DNA from: Sphingomonas sp. Leaf34
GTDB lineage: Bacteria > Pseudomonadota > Alphaproteobacteria > Sphingomonadales > Sphingomonadaceae
Reading direction: 5' to 3'
Length of the DNA stretch: 64,000 nucleotides
Assembly (NCBI RefSeq): GCF_001421805.1
Contig: NZ_LMLC01000002.1
Location: 558,001-622,000, forward strand
Program-made: the position numbers and the translations under genes
In this document: piece by piece, positions 18,550 through 27,422 of the stretch
How the letters are laid out: each line of letters starts with the position of its first letter
How positions within the stretch are numbered: position 1 is the stretch's first letter
Notes under the pieces: generated by a model
What the model saw: the letters and a program-made list of their open reading frames with translations, nothing else
The model's database searches: none
Told to the model about the DNA's origin: nothing

Positions 18550-19086
18550 ATGGCTGTCTTAAACAATTTCCAGCGTGACCAAAGTGGCGTTGCTACCAGA
18601 ATGGTGGCGGCACTTTGTGTCACTATCCTGGTGACGGCGGCTTGCATGCACGTGAGTGTCCCGGCGTTTCTCCCGCTGCAAGATCGCCTGATTGCTGTCG
18701 CAAGGGCAGACCTTTTGGTCCTCTTCTGGCTTGCAGCGACGATTGGAAACGTGGCGCGACTACGTTTCTTCTCGGCAACCGATATCGCCGGCAGTGCCTC
18801 CACGACCGGCAGTGCGGACATAAGCAGCGCCAACGCAGTGTTGCAAAATACCTTGGAGCAGGTGACGTTGGCGGTTCCGATCCATGTCGCGCTGGCAGTG
18901 CTGGTTGAGTCGTCGGTGACGCTGATCATTGCGCTTTCGATGCTCTTTGCCGTCGGGCGTCTCCTGTTCTGGATTGGCTACGCGAATGGTGCGAGGTCTC
19001 GGGCATTCGGATTCGCGTTGACCTTTTACCCGAGTGTCGTTGGACTAATCATCGCGGTGGTCGCGGTAGTGCAATCGTCGCTCTAG
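18550..19086 (+). CDS. MAPEG-family membrane protein
   Basis: A 178-residue protein with four hydrophobic segments (about 15-35, 48-68, 115-138 and 150-175). The loop NAVLQNTLEQVTLAVPIHVAL matches the MAPEG signature (N-x-x-E-x), and GRLLFWIGYANGARSRAFGFALTFYPS matches the C-terminal conserved block. Eukaryotic MAPEG enzymes act in glutathione and eicosanoid metabolism; bacterial members are mostly uncharacterised. The gene is bounded by repeat copies at 18452 and 19117. Confidence 0.8.
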   Translation: MAVLNNFQRDQSGVATRMVAALCVTILVTAACMHVSVPAFLPLQDRLIAVARADLLVLFWLAATIGNVARLRFFSATDIAGSASTTGSADISSANAVLQNTLEQVTLAVPIHVALAVLVESSVTLIIALSMLFAVGRLLFWIGYANGARSRAFGFALTFYPSVVGLIIAVVAVVQSSL

Positions 19087-19116
19087 CGATGTGAGCCGGG
19101 CAGCGACGGCAGCGAC

Positions 19117-19176
19117 GACCCAGTTGAGGACATTCAGGCCGGCCCCGCCTCTTCCCGAAACCAGCCGTTCATTCAT
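19117..19176 (+). repeat. 60-bp dispersed repeat, copy 3
   Basis: Begins GACCCAGTTGAGGACATTCA; the second half starts CTTCCCGAAACCAGCCGTTC and ends ATTCAT. It lies 30 bp after the MAPEG stop. On the minus strand its last bases supply the TGA that ends the decayed phosphatase frame. Confidence 0.75.
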
Positions 19177-19556
19177 GTTCCGGTTTCGCGCTTAAGCTCC
19201 CGTCTTCGGCGCTTCCATAGATTCGCGGGTAGGTGCCTGGTCACCTTGATCTCGAGGAGGCTGACCATTTCTGGCTGCAGCAAAGCCTAATCATCCGGTA
19301 TGTCGAGGCAAATTACGCGCGTGCCTGCCAGAGCCTCTCGGAAGCGTCGCTGCAGCTCGCTTTGATGCGCCTTCTCCATGACGAAAATCAGGTCAGCGTA
19401 TCTGACCAGTTCAGCAGTGAGTGGGTTTTCGGCATCATGGTTGGTCCCGGCAGAGCCAACCTCCAGTTCTTCTTGCAACGAAACCATCTGCTAGGCCGTC
19501 GGGCTTCGCAGCTCGTTCTGGCTACACACCAACAGAACCGATGCTGTCCAAACTAG
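19173..19556 (-). pseudogene. Decayed low-molecular-weight protein tyrosine phosphatase
   Basis: One minus-strand frame reads LLVCSQNELRSPTA-stop-QMVSLQEELEV, then SAGTNHDAENPLTAELV, ADLIFVMEKAHQSELQRRF and VICLDIPDD-stop-ALLQPEMVSLLEIKV. This is the short (about 110-residue) LMW-PTP family whose P-loop Cys is in CSQN. Two in-frame TAG codons (19491-19493 and 19287-19289) interrupt it, at the expected Glu and Tyr positions. No start codon is obvious upstream. The similarity continues across both stops, so it is a recent pseudogene rather than unrelated fragments. Confidence 0.78.
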
Positions 19557-19705
19557 CCTAAACCGGCCAGAGCTTCTCTGTCGTCCGGGCACGACCGCAT
19601 GCTTCGGTCCGAGCGCCCCGGAGCATGCTCGACAAATCCGGTCGGGGCCTTCAAACCGTGTCCGTACCGCGCAGGGTGCGCGTAACCGATCGGTCTGGAG
19701 CGCTC

Positions 19706-21511
19706 ATGCATCGTCGCCACTTTCTCACGTCCGCCGGCCTCGCCTCTGCTCTTATGGCCCTGCCAGCGATCGCGCGCGCTGCGATCGGTCGCGACGACGC
19801 GAAATTGCGTGCCATGCTCGACCAGTTCTTCTACGCGCGGCTGGACAACAGCCCCGAACAGGCGACCTCGCTCGGTCTCGACACCGGCGCGCAAGTCGGA
19901 CTTAAATCGAAGCTTGACGACACCTCACGCGCCGGCGAGCTGCGCCAGTTCGCGCGGGCCAGGACCGAGCTCGCTGCGCTGAAGACGGTGTCGCGCGACG
20001 CGCTGGGCGACGCGGGAAAGATCGATTACGACGTCGTTGAATACAGCCTGGACCGCATGATTGCGGGGCAGCGCTTCGCGTACGGCGCCAGTGCGGGCCG
20101 GTACGCGCCCTATGTGCTGACCCAGTTGAGCGGCGCCTATCGCGACGTCCCGGACTTCTTGGCCAACCAGCATGCGGTGAAAACCGCCGCCGACGCGGAC
20201 GCCTATGTCGCCCGCGTGCAAGCCTTTGCAGGCGCGATCGATGCCGAAACTGAGCGGCAGCGCGAGGATGCCGCCAAGGGCGTGTTCGCGCCGGACTATA
20301 TCCTCGACACCACATTGAAACAGCTGGCGTCGGTGCGCGACAAGGCGCCCGAAACGTCCGGCCCGGCAACCGATCTGGCTGCCAAGCTTAAAGCGGCCGG
20401 TTTGCCGCCCGAGCGCCGCTTGGCGGTTGCGGCGCTGATGCGCGAACGAGTGTTTCCCGCGCTTGATCGGCAACGCGCGCTGGTGACCGAATTGCGCAGC
20501 AAGGCGACGCACGATGCGGGCGTCTGGCGCTTACCGGACGGCGACGCATATTACGCCGCCGCGGCAAGTGCCGCCACCACGGTGGAACTGACCGGAGACG
20601 AGATCCACAAGCTCGGTCTGTCTCAGGTCGCGGAAATCGGCGCGCGCATTGACGGCATCCTCAAGACTCAAGGCATAACGCAAGGTAGCGTCGGCGAGCG
20701 TCTAGTCGCGCTTAACAAGCGACCCGACCAGCTGTACCCCAACACCGATACAGGTCGCGAGGCGCTGCTCGAGCAACTCCGTGCGCAAATCGCCGCGATG
20801 GCGAAGAGCCTGCCCGAGCAATTTGCGGTTCTGCCCAGGGCGCCGGTCGAAGTGCGTCGCGTTCCCGAGGCGATCCAGGCCGGCGCGCCAGGTGGCTATT
20901 ATCAATCCGCCTCACTCGACGGGTCGCGATCGGCGATCTATTTCATCAACCTGCGTGACACGTTCGACCGCCCGAAATTCGGCCTGGCGACGCTGAGCTA
21001 TCACGAGGCGATCCCCGGCCACCATCTCCAGGTCATGACGGCGCTGGAGAGCGAGGACATCCCGCTGATCCGCCGCCGCGGCTTCTATTCGGGGTATTCC
21101 GAGGGCTGGGCGCTCTACGCCGAACAGCTTGCCGACGAGATGGGCGTTTACGATGGAAACCCGCTGGGCCAGGTTGGCTACCTCCAGTCGCTGCTGTTTC
21201 GCGCCACCCGTCTGGTGGTCGATTCAGGCATGCATGCCAAGCGCTGGAGCAGGGAGAAGGCGACCGATTACCTGATTGCCACAACCGGTATCGCCCGTGG
21301 GCGCAGCCAGGGTGAGATCGACCGCTACACCGTCTGGCCCGGACAGGCCTGCAGCTACAAGATCGGTCATACCGTGTGGGTCCGCCTGCGCGACGAAGCC
21401 AAGCGGAAGGCCGGCGCCAACTGGGACCCGAAGCAGTTCCACCGCGTGCTGACCATGGGAGCGATGCCATTGACGGTGCTGGAGAAGGTCGCGCGGGAGC
21501 GGATCGCGTAG
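19706..21511 (+). CDS. DUF885 family putative metallopeptidase, secreted
   Basis: A 601-residue protein with signal RRHFLTSAGLASALMALPAIARA, which looks like a Tat signal. It follows the DUF885 pattern: an all-helical N-terminal half, APGGYYQSASLDGSR, then the zinc motif HEAIPGHH, where the HExxH-like His/Glu set sits in the conserved order, followed by EGWALYAEQLADEMG and TVWPGQACSYKIG. DUF885 proteins are related to M32-like peptidases, and a dipeptidase-like periplasmic activity is likely. The frame opens 27 codons earlier, but the ATG at 19706 begins the signal. Confidence 0.88.
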   Translation: MHRRHFLTSAGLASALMALPAIARAAIGRDDAKLRAMLDQFFYARLDNSPEQATSLGLDTGAQVGLKSKLDDTSRAGELRQFARARTELAALKTVSRDALGDAGKIDYDVVEYSLDRMIAGQRFAYGASAGRYAPYVLTQLSGAYRDVPDFLANQHAVKTAADADAYVARVQAFAGAIDAETERQREDAAKGVFAPDYILDTTLKQLASVRDKAPETSGPATDLAAKLKAAGLPPERRLAVAALMRERVFPALDRQRALVTELRSKATHDAGVWRLPDGDAYYAAAASAATTVELTGDEIHKLGLSQVAEIGARIDGILKTQGITQGSVGERLVALNKRPDQLYPNTDTGREALLEQLRAQIAAMAKSLPEQFAVLPRAPVEVRRVPEAIQAGAPGGYYQSASLDGSRSAIYFINLRDTFDRPKFGLATLSYHEAIPGHHLQVMTALESEDIPLIRRRGFYSGYSEGWALYAEQLADEMGVYDGNPLGQVGYLQSLLFRATRLVVDSGMHAKRWSREKATDYLIATTGIARGRSQGEIDRYTVWPGQACSYKIGHTVWVRLRDEAKRKAGANWDPKQFHRVLTMGAMPLTVLEKVARERIA

Positions 21512-21856
21512 CAGACCAGATCCGGGAGTCCCGGAGACAGGGCAGAGCATATCGTTCTTCGGTACCTAGGCGGCAGTGATTCCCCATGAAACGCGCAACG
21601 CGTGCGGGTTAAATGTCGCGCCGTACGTTCTCATTGACGCACTGAATCGCAATCCTTGCAGCGTATGAATACCCACAAGCGGACGTTTAGGAGGCCTCGC
21701 CCCTTTTCCAACTTCGGACACTCATTCATCTTTAAAATGATAGTGCATATTGCCAAAGTTTGATCGTTAGCATCCTATTACGGTGGCAATACACAAAGCT
21801 TCGACGATATAATTTCAGCGCAACCAGGCTGGTCGGAAAGTATATAAGGTCAGTAA
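21512..21856. other. Intergenic region, 345 bp
   Basis: Holds a small hairpin just after the DUF885 stop (TCCGGG and CCCGGA, 21521-21535), repeat copy 4, and an AT-rich stretch (21730-21856) before the convergent OprB-like gene. No supported gene. Confidence 0.6.
21670..21729 (+). repeat. 60-bp dispersed repeat, copy 4
   Basis: First half TACCCACAAGCGGACGTTTA; second half begins TTTTCCAACTTCGGACACTC and ends ATTCAT. The CCCACAAGCGGAC variant recurs at 49233. Confidence 0.75.
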
Positions 21857-23284
21857 CTAAAACAACGTAATCAGGCTAAGGTAGCCGTTCAGCGCCGGCT
21901 CGAATCTTGGGCTAAAGATCGGATGCACCGTTACTCCCAAGCCCGGCTGGATATAGATCCCCGCCGCAGCGCGATAGGCGTAGCTGGCCGTGGCAGCCCA
22001 GGTACCTTTGTAGAATGATTGGGTTGTCGGGACACGAGCGCGCAGTCCCTCCGGACTATACACGTTATACGTTGTTACCAACGACGCCAGATCGAACGGA
22101 CGGCTTTTGATGAGACCGACGCCATAGACGCGGCCTTCGTAATATTGCGTGAAGAAGTTCTGTTCCGGTGGCGCGTAGTTGAATGTCGCTCCGGCATAGA
22201 TTCCGCGAAAGGGTTTCGCCGGATCGGTCTGCGTCAGCTGTCGATCGGCAGCGACGAAAACGGCCCAATTATCTTTTTGCGCACCATCCGAGAAACGAGT
22301 GTAGCGCGTCGAATTGTGAATGCCGCCAAACCGTACCCAGGCAGATTTCGTTCCGGGCGCCGATGCCCGATTGAAACCGATTTCGTCGATCAATAAGACG
22401 CCAGTACCTGGCGGAGAGAAACGAAAACCTCCCGGGTTTACGGCGTTTTCCGCCGTCGCGCCCCCTGGTGGCAAGCTGCGCTGAATACCGAATTTGTTGT
22501 AGAAGCCGGCCTTGGATCGTACCCGGACGTTGATACCGGGAGCGGCAAACCCGCCATAACTCAAACCGAGTTGGAACGGGATCGTCGCCTGCGGTCCAAG
22601 GTTTCCGGTTGCCAGATTGCCACCGACGTTGATCCCGAGGAACTCCTGCGTGTTGTCGATGTAGCCCGCTTTGAAGTCCAACACCCCCGCGATCACATCC
22701 TGATAATAGTGGAGACGACCGATCCGGATTTTCTTCGGACCGTTCACTGCTGGAAAGCTGTTGTCGACGATGCTCAATGTCGTCGCGATCTGTCCACCCT
22801 TGAGCCCAATACGGCCGAGGTCATAGGTCGCGGTGAGGCTGGCCGTGGTATTGGTCCGCGTTATACGCTGACCGTTATAAAGCTGTGGTCCACGATAGCC
22901 GCGATCGTTCTGCAAGAAATCATATTGGAAGTTGGCCGTATTGATCGGCGAAATGCCTATCCCGATATCGGCGAGCGCATCACGAACGCCCAGATGATCG
23001 GCGAGGATCGTACGCTCGGACGTCTTGTCGAACAGGATCGCACGAACCGGACGAGCGTCGGGTCCGAGCGCGGTGGCTGCTATCCCACCGATCGGTCCAG
23101 CGACGCCTAGAAACGGCTTAAGCTTGCGTCCTTCCCCGATCCGAACTCCCGGCACATTCGCTGGAAGCGCAGCCAAGGCGGCCTCAAGGCGAGTAAGCGC
23201 GGCTTCATCCAGCGCCTGGGCGAAGAGTTCGGCCCCGTCCTGGTCGAGGTCGAGATCGGCGGTCTGATCAAATCTCGCAAGCAT
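21857..23284 (-). CDS. Chimeric ORF: PhyH-like N-terminus fused to OprB-type porin
   Basis: The 475-residue frame is two unrelated pieces. Residues 1 to about 86 match the N-terminus of phytanoyl-CoA dioxygenase-like cytoplasmic enzymes, ending PVRAILFDKT. The iron-binding HxD that should follow is absent. From about residue 95 the sequence is an OprB carbohydrate-selective porin barrel (VRDALADIGIGISPINTANFQYDF, then YYQDVIAGVLDFKAGYID, and a C-terminal LSLITLF). The porin's signal peptide is missing, so the product should not reach the outer membrane. The junction is near 23020. A deletion between a phyH gene and an oprB gene in the same orientation is the simplest origin. It is probably non-functional in both roles. 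Confidence 0.72.
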   Translation of the reverse strand: MLARFDQTADLDLDQDGAELFAQALDEAALTRLEAALAALPANVPGVRIGEGRKLKPFLGVAGPIGGIAATALGPDARPVRAILFDKTSERTILADHLGVRDALADIGIGISPINTANFQYDFLQNDRGYRGPQLYNGQRITRTNTTASLTATYDLGRIGLKGGQIATTLSIVDNSFPAVNGPKKIRIGRLHYYQDVIAGVLDFKAGYIDNTQEFLGINVGGNLATGNLGPQATIPFQLGLSYGGFAAPGINVRVRSKAGFYNKFGIQRSLPPGGATAENAVNPGGFRFSPPGTGVLLIDEIGFNRASAPGTKSAWVRFGGIHNSTRYTRFSDGAQKDNWAVFVAADRQLTQTDPAKPFRGIYAGATFNYAPPEQNFFTQYYEGRVYGVGLIKSRPFDLASLVTTYNVYSPEGLRARVPTTQSFYKGTWAATASYAYRAAAGIYIQPGLGVTVHPIFSPRFEPALNGYLSLITLF

Positions 23285-23598
23285 GTTGATGAAGGTAGCC
23301 GAGACCTCTGTCGTGGTCGACCTCTCGACGACTACGACAGCGGTGATCCAGAAGCGGACATTTACCCTGAGCTACTAGCTTCCCGACTTCGGCCACCCAT
23401 TCATGTTTTTGGTTTCGGGGTTTCTGCCTGGCTGGACCGAACGACACCGAGAGATCCAAGGGTGCCCCTCTCAGCTATTTTCAGATGGCAAAACCGCTAC
23501 ACGCCCCTGCCCTTGGCGGGTAGTGGATGCAGATGACCCTTGCGCATTCGGCTTCGATACCTGGGCGGCCGGCCCTAACATCTTCTGGCAAACCATAG
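23285..23598. other. Intergenic region, 314 bp
   Basis: Divergent spacer between the chimeric ORF and the ABC transporter. It holds repeat copy 5 and otherwise shows no feature I can support. Confidence 0.55.
23345..23404 (+). repeat. 60-bp dispersed repeat, copy 5
   Basis: First half GATCCAGAAGCGGACATTTA; second half begins GCTTCCCGACTTCGGCCACC and ends ATTCAT. Confidence 0.72.
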
Positions 23599-25473
23599 AT
23601 GGCGGTCGCCAGCAGGCCCGGTCGCGGAATGCCACTTCCGCCAACCACGTGGCGTGAGCGGCTCGGCGCGCTTAGGAACCTGCCGCCGTTCCTCGCCATG
23701 GTTTGGCGCACCAGTCGATCTCTGACTGCAATCACGCTCGCGGTTCGGCTGGTAAGGGCTCTGCTACCGGTAGCGACCTTGTTCGTTGGCAAGCTCATCA
23801 TCGACGAGGTTGTCCAACTACGTGGGCTTGCCGCCCCTCCCGTTAGCCTTGCCGCATGGCTGGGATCAAGTCTGCTCGGCCGCTTGGAGGCGCTGCTGCT
23901 CGCCGAACTTGCTCTCGCCATCGCCTCCGATCTTTTGGGCCGGATCGTATCTTTGGTGGATGGCCTGCTCTCGGACCGCGTCAGCAATGATGCCAGCGTC
24001 CGCCTGATGGAGCACGCCGCCACCCTCGATCTTGCCGACTTTGAGGATGCTGCCTTCCAGGACCGCATGGATCGCGCGAGAATGCAGGCAAGCGGGCGCA
24101 TGTCGCTGATGGGCCAGCTATTCGGGCAGGCGCAAGACATCATCACGGTCGTGAGCTTTGCCGCCGGGTTGGTCGTTTACGCACCCTGGCTGATGGTGCT
24201 GCTCGCCGTCGCCCTAATACCTTCGTTCCTAGGTGAGGCGCACTTCAATGCGTTGAGCTATGCGCTAAGCTATGTACGCACACCGCAGCGTCGTGAACTC
24301 GACTATGTCCGCCAGGTCGCTGCCAGTGCGGATACCGCCAAGGAGGTCAAGATCTTTGGCCTCAGCGCGTTCCTGATCGACCGCTACCGTACGATCTCGC
24401 GCGACACCTACGATGCGAGCCGCCGGCTAGCGCTCCGTCGCGCCGTCTGGGGTTCCGGCTTCGCGGGGCTGGGTACGATCGCCTATTATGCGGCTTACGC
24501 CTACATCGCCTGGCGCGCGGTCGCCGGGTCGCTGTCGATCGGCGACCTCACCTTTCTCGCCGCATCGTTCTTGCGGCTGCGTGGGTTACTCGAAGGTCTG
24601 CTGAGCGGTTTTTCTGCGACGGCGGGCCAGGCGCTCTACATCGACGATCTGTTCTCGTTCTTACGGACCGTGCCCGGGATCAGGTCACCCGAGAATGCAT
24701 TGCCCTTCCCCTCCCCGGTCCGGCAGGGCTTCGTCTTCGAAGACGTTGGATTCCGCTATCCGGGTGCGGAGCGTTGGGCGGTACGCCATTTGTCCTTCGC
24801 CCTGGCACCGGGCGAAGTGCTGGCGCTGGTCGGCGAGAACGGCGCCGGGAAAACGACACTCGTGAAGCTGCTTGCCCGGCTCTACGACCCCGTAGAGGGT
24901 CGCGTGCTGCTCGATGGTCGAGACCTGCGCGACTTTGATCTCGATGCGTTGCGCGGCGCGATCGGCGTGATCTTCCAGGACTTCGTGCGCTACAATCTAC
25001 CAGCTGCCGACAACATCGCGGTCGGCCGCATCGAGGCGCGCGGTGATCGTCAACGGATCGAGACCGCCGCCGCCGCCGCCCTCGCGGACGACGTCGTCGC
25101 TAAGCTGCCCGGCGGCTACGATCAGATGATCGGCAAGCGGTTCCGCAACGGTGTCGATCTATCGGGGGGTGAATGGCAGAAGATGGCAATTGCCCGCGCG
25201 TATATGCGCGACGCCGAGGTCCTGATCTTGGACGAGCCCACCGCTGCTCTCGATGCGCGCGCCGAGTATGAGGTGTTCCAGCGGTTTCGAGAACTCAGTA
25301 CGGGGCGGTCGGCGGTGCTTATCTCACACCGGTTCTCCAACGTGCGCATGGCAGACCGCATCTTGGTTCTCAGCGATGGCCGCGTAGAAGCATCTGGTAC
25401 GCATGACGCCCTGCTCGCCGCTGGCGGGCGATACGCCGAGTTGTTCGAGCTTCAAGCTGCTGGGTATCGATAA
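23599..25473 (+). CDS. ABC transporter, fused permease and ATPase half-transporter
   Basis: 624 residues. The N-terminal half has six membrane helices of the ABC exporter type (AITLAVRLVRALLPVATLFVG onward, LMVLLAVALIPSFLGEAHFN). The C-terminal ATPase shows Walker A GENGAGKTT (about 412), the signature LSGGE (about 521), Walker B VLILDEP and the switch His in LISHRFS. It should act as a homodimeric exporter. FGLSAFLIDRY near the coupling region resembles exporters of lipids or peptides, but no substrate can be named. An internal Met at 23629 is an alternative start. It is flanked by repeat copies at 23345 and 25493. Confidence 0.9.
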   Translation: MAVASRPGRGMPLPPTTWRERLGALRNLPPFLAMVWRTSRSLTAITLAVRLVRALLPVATLFVGKLIIDEVVQLRGLAAPPVSLAAWLGSSLLGRLEALLLAELALAIASDLLGRIVSLVDGLLSDRVSNDASVRLMEHAATLDLADFEDAAFQDRMDRARMQASGRMSLMGQLFGQAQDIITVVSFAAGLVVYAPWLMVLLAVALIPSFLGEAHFNALSYALSYVRTPQRRELDYVRQVAASADTAKEVKIFGLSAFLIDRYRTISRDTYDASRRLALRRAVWGSGFAGLGTIAYYAAYAYIAWRAVAGSLSIGDLTFLAASFLRLRGLLEGLLSGFSATAGQALYIDDLFSFLRTVPGIRSPENALPFPSPVRQGFVFEDVGFRYPGAERWAVRHLSFALAPGEVLALVGENGAGKTTLVKLLARLYDPVEGRVLLDGRDLRDFDLDALRGAIGVIFQDFVRYNLPAADNIAVGRIEARGDRQRIETAAAAALADDVVAKLPGGYDQMIGKRFRNGVDLSGGEWQKMAIARAYMRDAEVLILDEPTAALDARAEYEVFQRFRELSTGRSAVLISHRFSNVRMADRILVLSDGRVEASGTHDALLAAGGRYAELFELQAAGYR

Positions 25474-25492
25474 CTGGCATCGCTTACGCAGC

Positions 25493-25552
25493 GACTCACA
25501 AGGCGACATTCGCCCGCGGTTCCTGGCTCACCAATTTCGGACATTCATTCAC
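25493..25552 (+). repeat. 60-bp dispersed repeat, copy 6
   Basis: First half GACTCACAAGGCGACATTCG; second half begins CACCAATTTCGGACATTCAT and ends TTCAC. Confidence 0.7.
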
Positions 25553-25857
25553 TTTTTCGGGTGATCTCGACCAGGGCCTCGTCCACGGTGCGAGCATCTA
25601 CTTTCGACAGTTTTCAGACGACTAGCTTTACGCTGTTACATGCAATTTGTGCTGGCAAGGCTGGTGGCCATCGCCCAAAACTTTAAATTCAATGTCATTA
25701 GCGCGCCACTCAGGGCATCTGTTCGGTATCAGCCCTGACTGAACCCCGCCCCATCAAGGCTGCTCGTCACTAACCCCACCGACCTAGCATCGGCTCCCGA
25801 ATCCCGATTGGCTGGTCGATCTCGCCAGAAGGCAAGCGCGCAACGCCGCCGGAATGG

Positions 25858-25908
25858 GCTGGTACCCAGTCAGGGTACTAGAGCGGTACCAGCCGCCATA
25901 GTTGGTAC
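25858..25908 (+). promoter_or_regulatory. Cluster of four GGTAC boxes, candidate operator
   Basis: GGTAC occurs at 25861, 25874, 25885 and 25904. The first and third lie in a perfect 9-bp inverted repeat, GCTGGTACC (25858-25866) and GGTACCAGC (25885-25893). The cluster ends 20 bp before the start of an HTH protein gene, so autoregulation is a natural guess. No known operator of this form is recognised. Confidence 0.5.
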
Positions 25909-25927
25909 TTTCTCCATAAGCGCTACC

Positions 25928-27043
25928 ATGGCCGGCATGACGACAGACGAGATAGACCACAGCATGCGGGCCGCGATCCAGCGCCTTACGACAGGTGAGC
26001 GGGAGTGCCTGAAGCGTTGTCTGGATCATCAGACGGCCAAGGAGATGGCGCTGGATCTGGGCGTGTCTCCTCACGCTGTCGAAAAACGTCTTAAGATGGC
26101 GCGTGCCAAGCTGGGCATATCGTCCTCGCTTGAGGCGGCAAAGCTGGTGGCAGCAGCCGACGAGGCCAACCGCCTGGTACCCCAAACGTCCGGACTTTCG
26201 GGAACCAACGCGATCGTTGAGGAGGTTCCGGCCGCCATTCCTCTTCCGTCGACCACGCAGGGTGAGCGGCGCCCCTCCATCTATGTGATTTCAGGAGCGA
26301 TCGTTATGATCTTAGTCGCTGCAGCCGCCCTCATGTTCTGGCTCCAAGGCTCTGGCACTGGCGGCCAACAGGCAATTCCACCCGTCGTTGCTGATGCGGC
26401 GCTGGCAACACCAGCGAACGCAGCACCAACACCAGGCACCGAAGCTATGCTACGGCAGCTTGTCGCCGGCCTCGCGAGCGGCTCACCCGATTACAAAAAA
26501 CTTTCGCCTGGGTTCGCGGAGGTAGTTCAACGCGATCTCCCCATGACACACCCCATGTTCAAGGCCCTCGGCGAGCTAAAATCTGTGACGTTTCGCTCAC
26601 GCGGCATGAAGAACGATGACATCTACAACCTTGTCTTTACTAATGGTCAGGTTCTGATGTCGGCCGCGCTCGATCCCGATGGCAGAATGGCGGGCGGCAT
26701 AATGCAACCGGGCAACCGCATTCCTTCTGCAGCGATGCCATCACCTGGCACTGAGGCTGCAGTTAGGAACCTTGTTGCTGGCTTGGCGAGTGGCTCGCCA
26801 GATTACGACAAACTTGCCCCAAAATTCGGTGATCTGGTGCGGAGCGATATGCCGATGTCACAACCTATGTTCAAATCTATGGGCGAGTTGAGGTCGGTCA
26901 CTTACAAAGGGAAGGGCAGAATGGGAGACGACGTCTACAATCTGGTCTTCGCCAACGGTGGAGTATTGATGTCTGCTTTTCTCGACGCGAACGGACGAAT
27001 GGCCGGAGGGTTCATCGCTCCGCCGAGTACACCTCTCCCTTGA
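25928..27043 (+). CDS. LuxR-type HTH, membrane-spanning protein with tandem C-terminal domains
   Basis: 371 residues with an unusual architecture. Residues about 14-66 form a LuxR/GerE-type helix-turn-helix (LTTGERECLKRC, TAKEMALDLGVSPHAVEKRL, LGISSSLEAAKL). A single membrane helix follows at about 117-138 (YVISGAIVMILVAAAALMFW). Outside it lie two tandem copies of a domain of about 100 residues (about 168-270 and 271-371), both carrying LVAGLASGSPDY, MGEL or LGEL with S-V-T, and YNLVF then NGRMAGG or DGRMAGG. The order suggests a one-component membrane sensor whose periplasmic repeats bind a ligand. The start at 25928 was preferred to an upstream frame extension of low similarity; a Met at 25937 is also possible. 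The periplasmic domain is not one I recognise. Confidence 0.75.
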   Translation: MAGMTTDEIDHSMRAAIQRLTTGERECLKRCLDHQTAKEMALDLGVSPHAVEKRLKMARAKLGISSSLEAAKLVAAADEANRLVPQTSGLSGTNAIVEEVPAAIPLPSTTQGERRPSIYVISGAIVMILVAAAALMFWLQGSGTGGQQAIPPVVADAALATPANAAPTPGTEAMLRQLVAGLASGSPDYKKLSPGFAEVVQRDLPMTHPMFKALGELKSVTFRSRGMKNDDIYNLVFTNGQVLMSAALDPDGRMAGGIMQPGNRIPSAAMPSPGTEAAVRNLVAGLASGSPDYDKLAPKFGDLVRSDMPMSQPMFKSMGELRSVTYKGKGRMGDDVYNLVFANGGVLMSAFLDANGRMAGGFIAPPSTPLP

Positions 27044-27080
27044 TCCTGCAAGTGGCGGAGCGAAAAGCTTCCTCCATGAG

Positions 27081-27117
27081 ACGCAACTGCTCAAGCGTCG
27101 GAAGCGGTTGCGTTTTT
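27081..27117 (+). terminator. Rho-independent terminator
   Basis: ACGCAACTGC (27081-27090) pairs with GCGGTTGCGT (27104-27113), with one T-G pair, and is followed by TTTTC. It lies 38 bp after the stop of the HTH-membrane protein gene. Confidence 0.75.
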
Positions 27118-27220
27118 CATCTGCTTCGCGGCTTCGCTCAGTCGCCCGAGACAGGGGATTGCCAAACGAGCTCTGCCACGGCTCGGTTTGGGAGAAAACG
27201 CCCACTTCTCTGTGCAGCGA

Positions 27221-27280
27221 GACCCAATGTCAGCCGTTCAACGGCCAGCAGTCGCTCTTCAGGACCAGAAATTCGTTCAT
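27221..27280 (+). repeat. 60-bp dispersed repeat, copy 7
   Basis: First half GACCCAATGTCAGCCGTTCA; second half begins CTTCAGGACCAGAAATTCGT and ends TTCAT. Confidence 0.68.
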
Positions 27281-27422
27281 GTTAGCTGAAGAGATCCCGA
27301 GGCTGGGTCCCAACAACTTGCCCCACGACGAAACTCACGTAAGCTCTGACCTCTCGCCGTGTTGGCACCGCCTACCAAACCCTGGCGCTAAACGACTTGG
27401 CGATAGCGACAAAGGAATTCGA

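Larger units (their letters stand above)
25474..25927. other. Intergenic region, 454 bp
   Basis: Holds repeat copy 6 and, close to the next gene, the GGTAC box cluster described separately. No supported gene between 25553 and 25857. Confidence 0.55.
27044..27422. other. Intergenic region, 379 bp
   Basis: Holds a terminator for the HTH gene (27081-27117), repeat copy 7, and a Shine-Dalgarno AAGGA just before the S9 peptidase start. No other feature seen. Confidence 0.6.

Noticed and set aside
3408..19556. Amber codon suppression (TAG read as an amino acid)
   Set aside because: Several broken genes carry in-frame TAG, but intact genes such as the AEC transporter and MAPEG end in TAG, and one lesion is TAA and another a frameshift.
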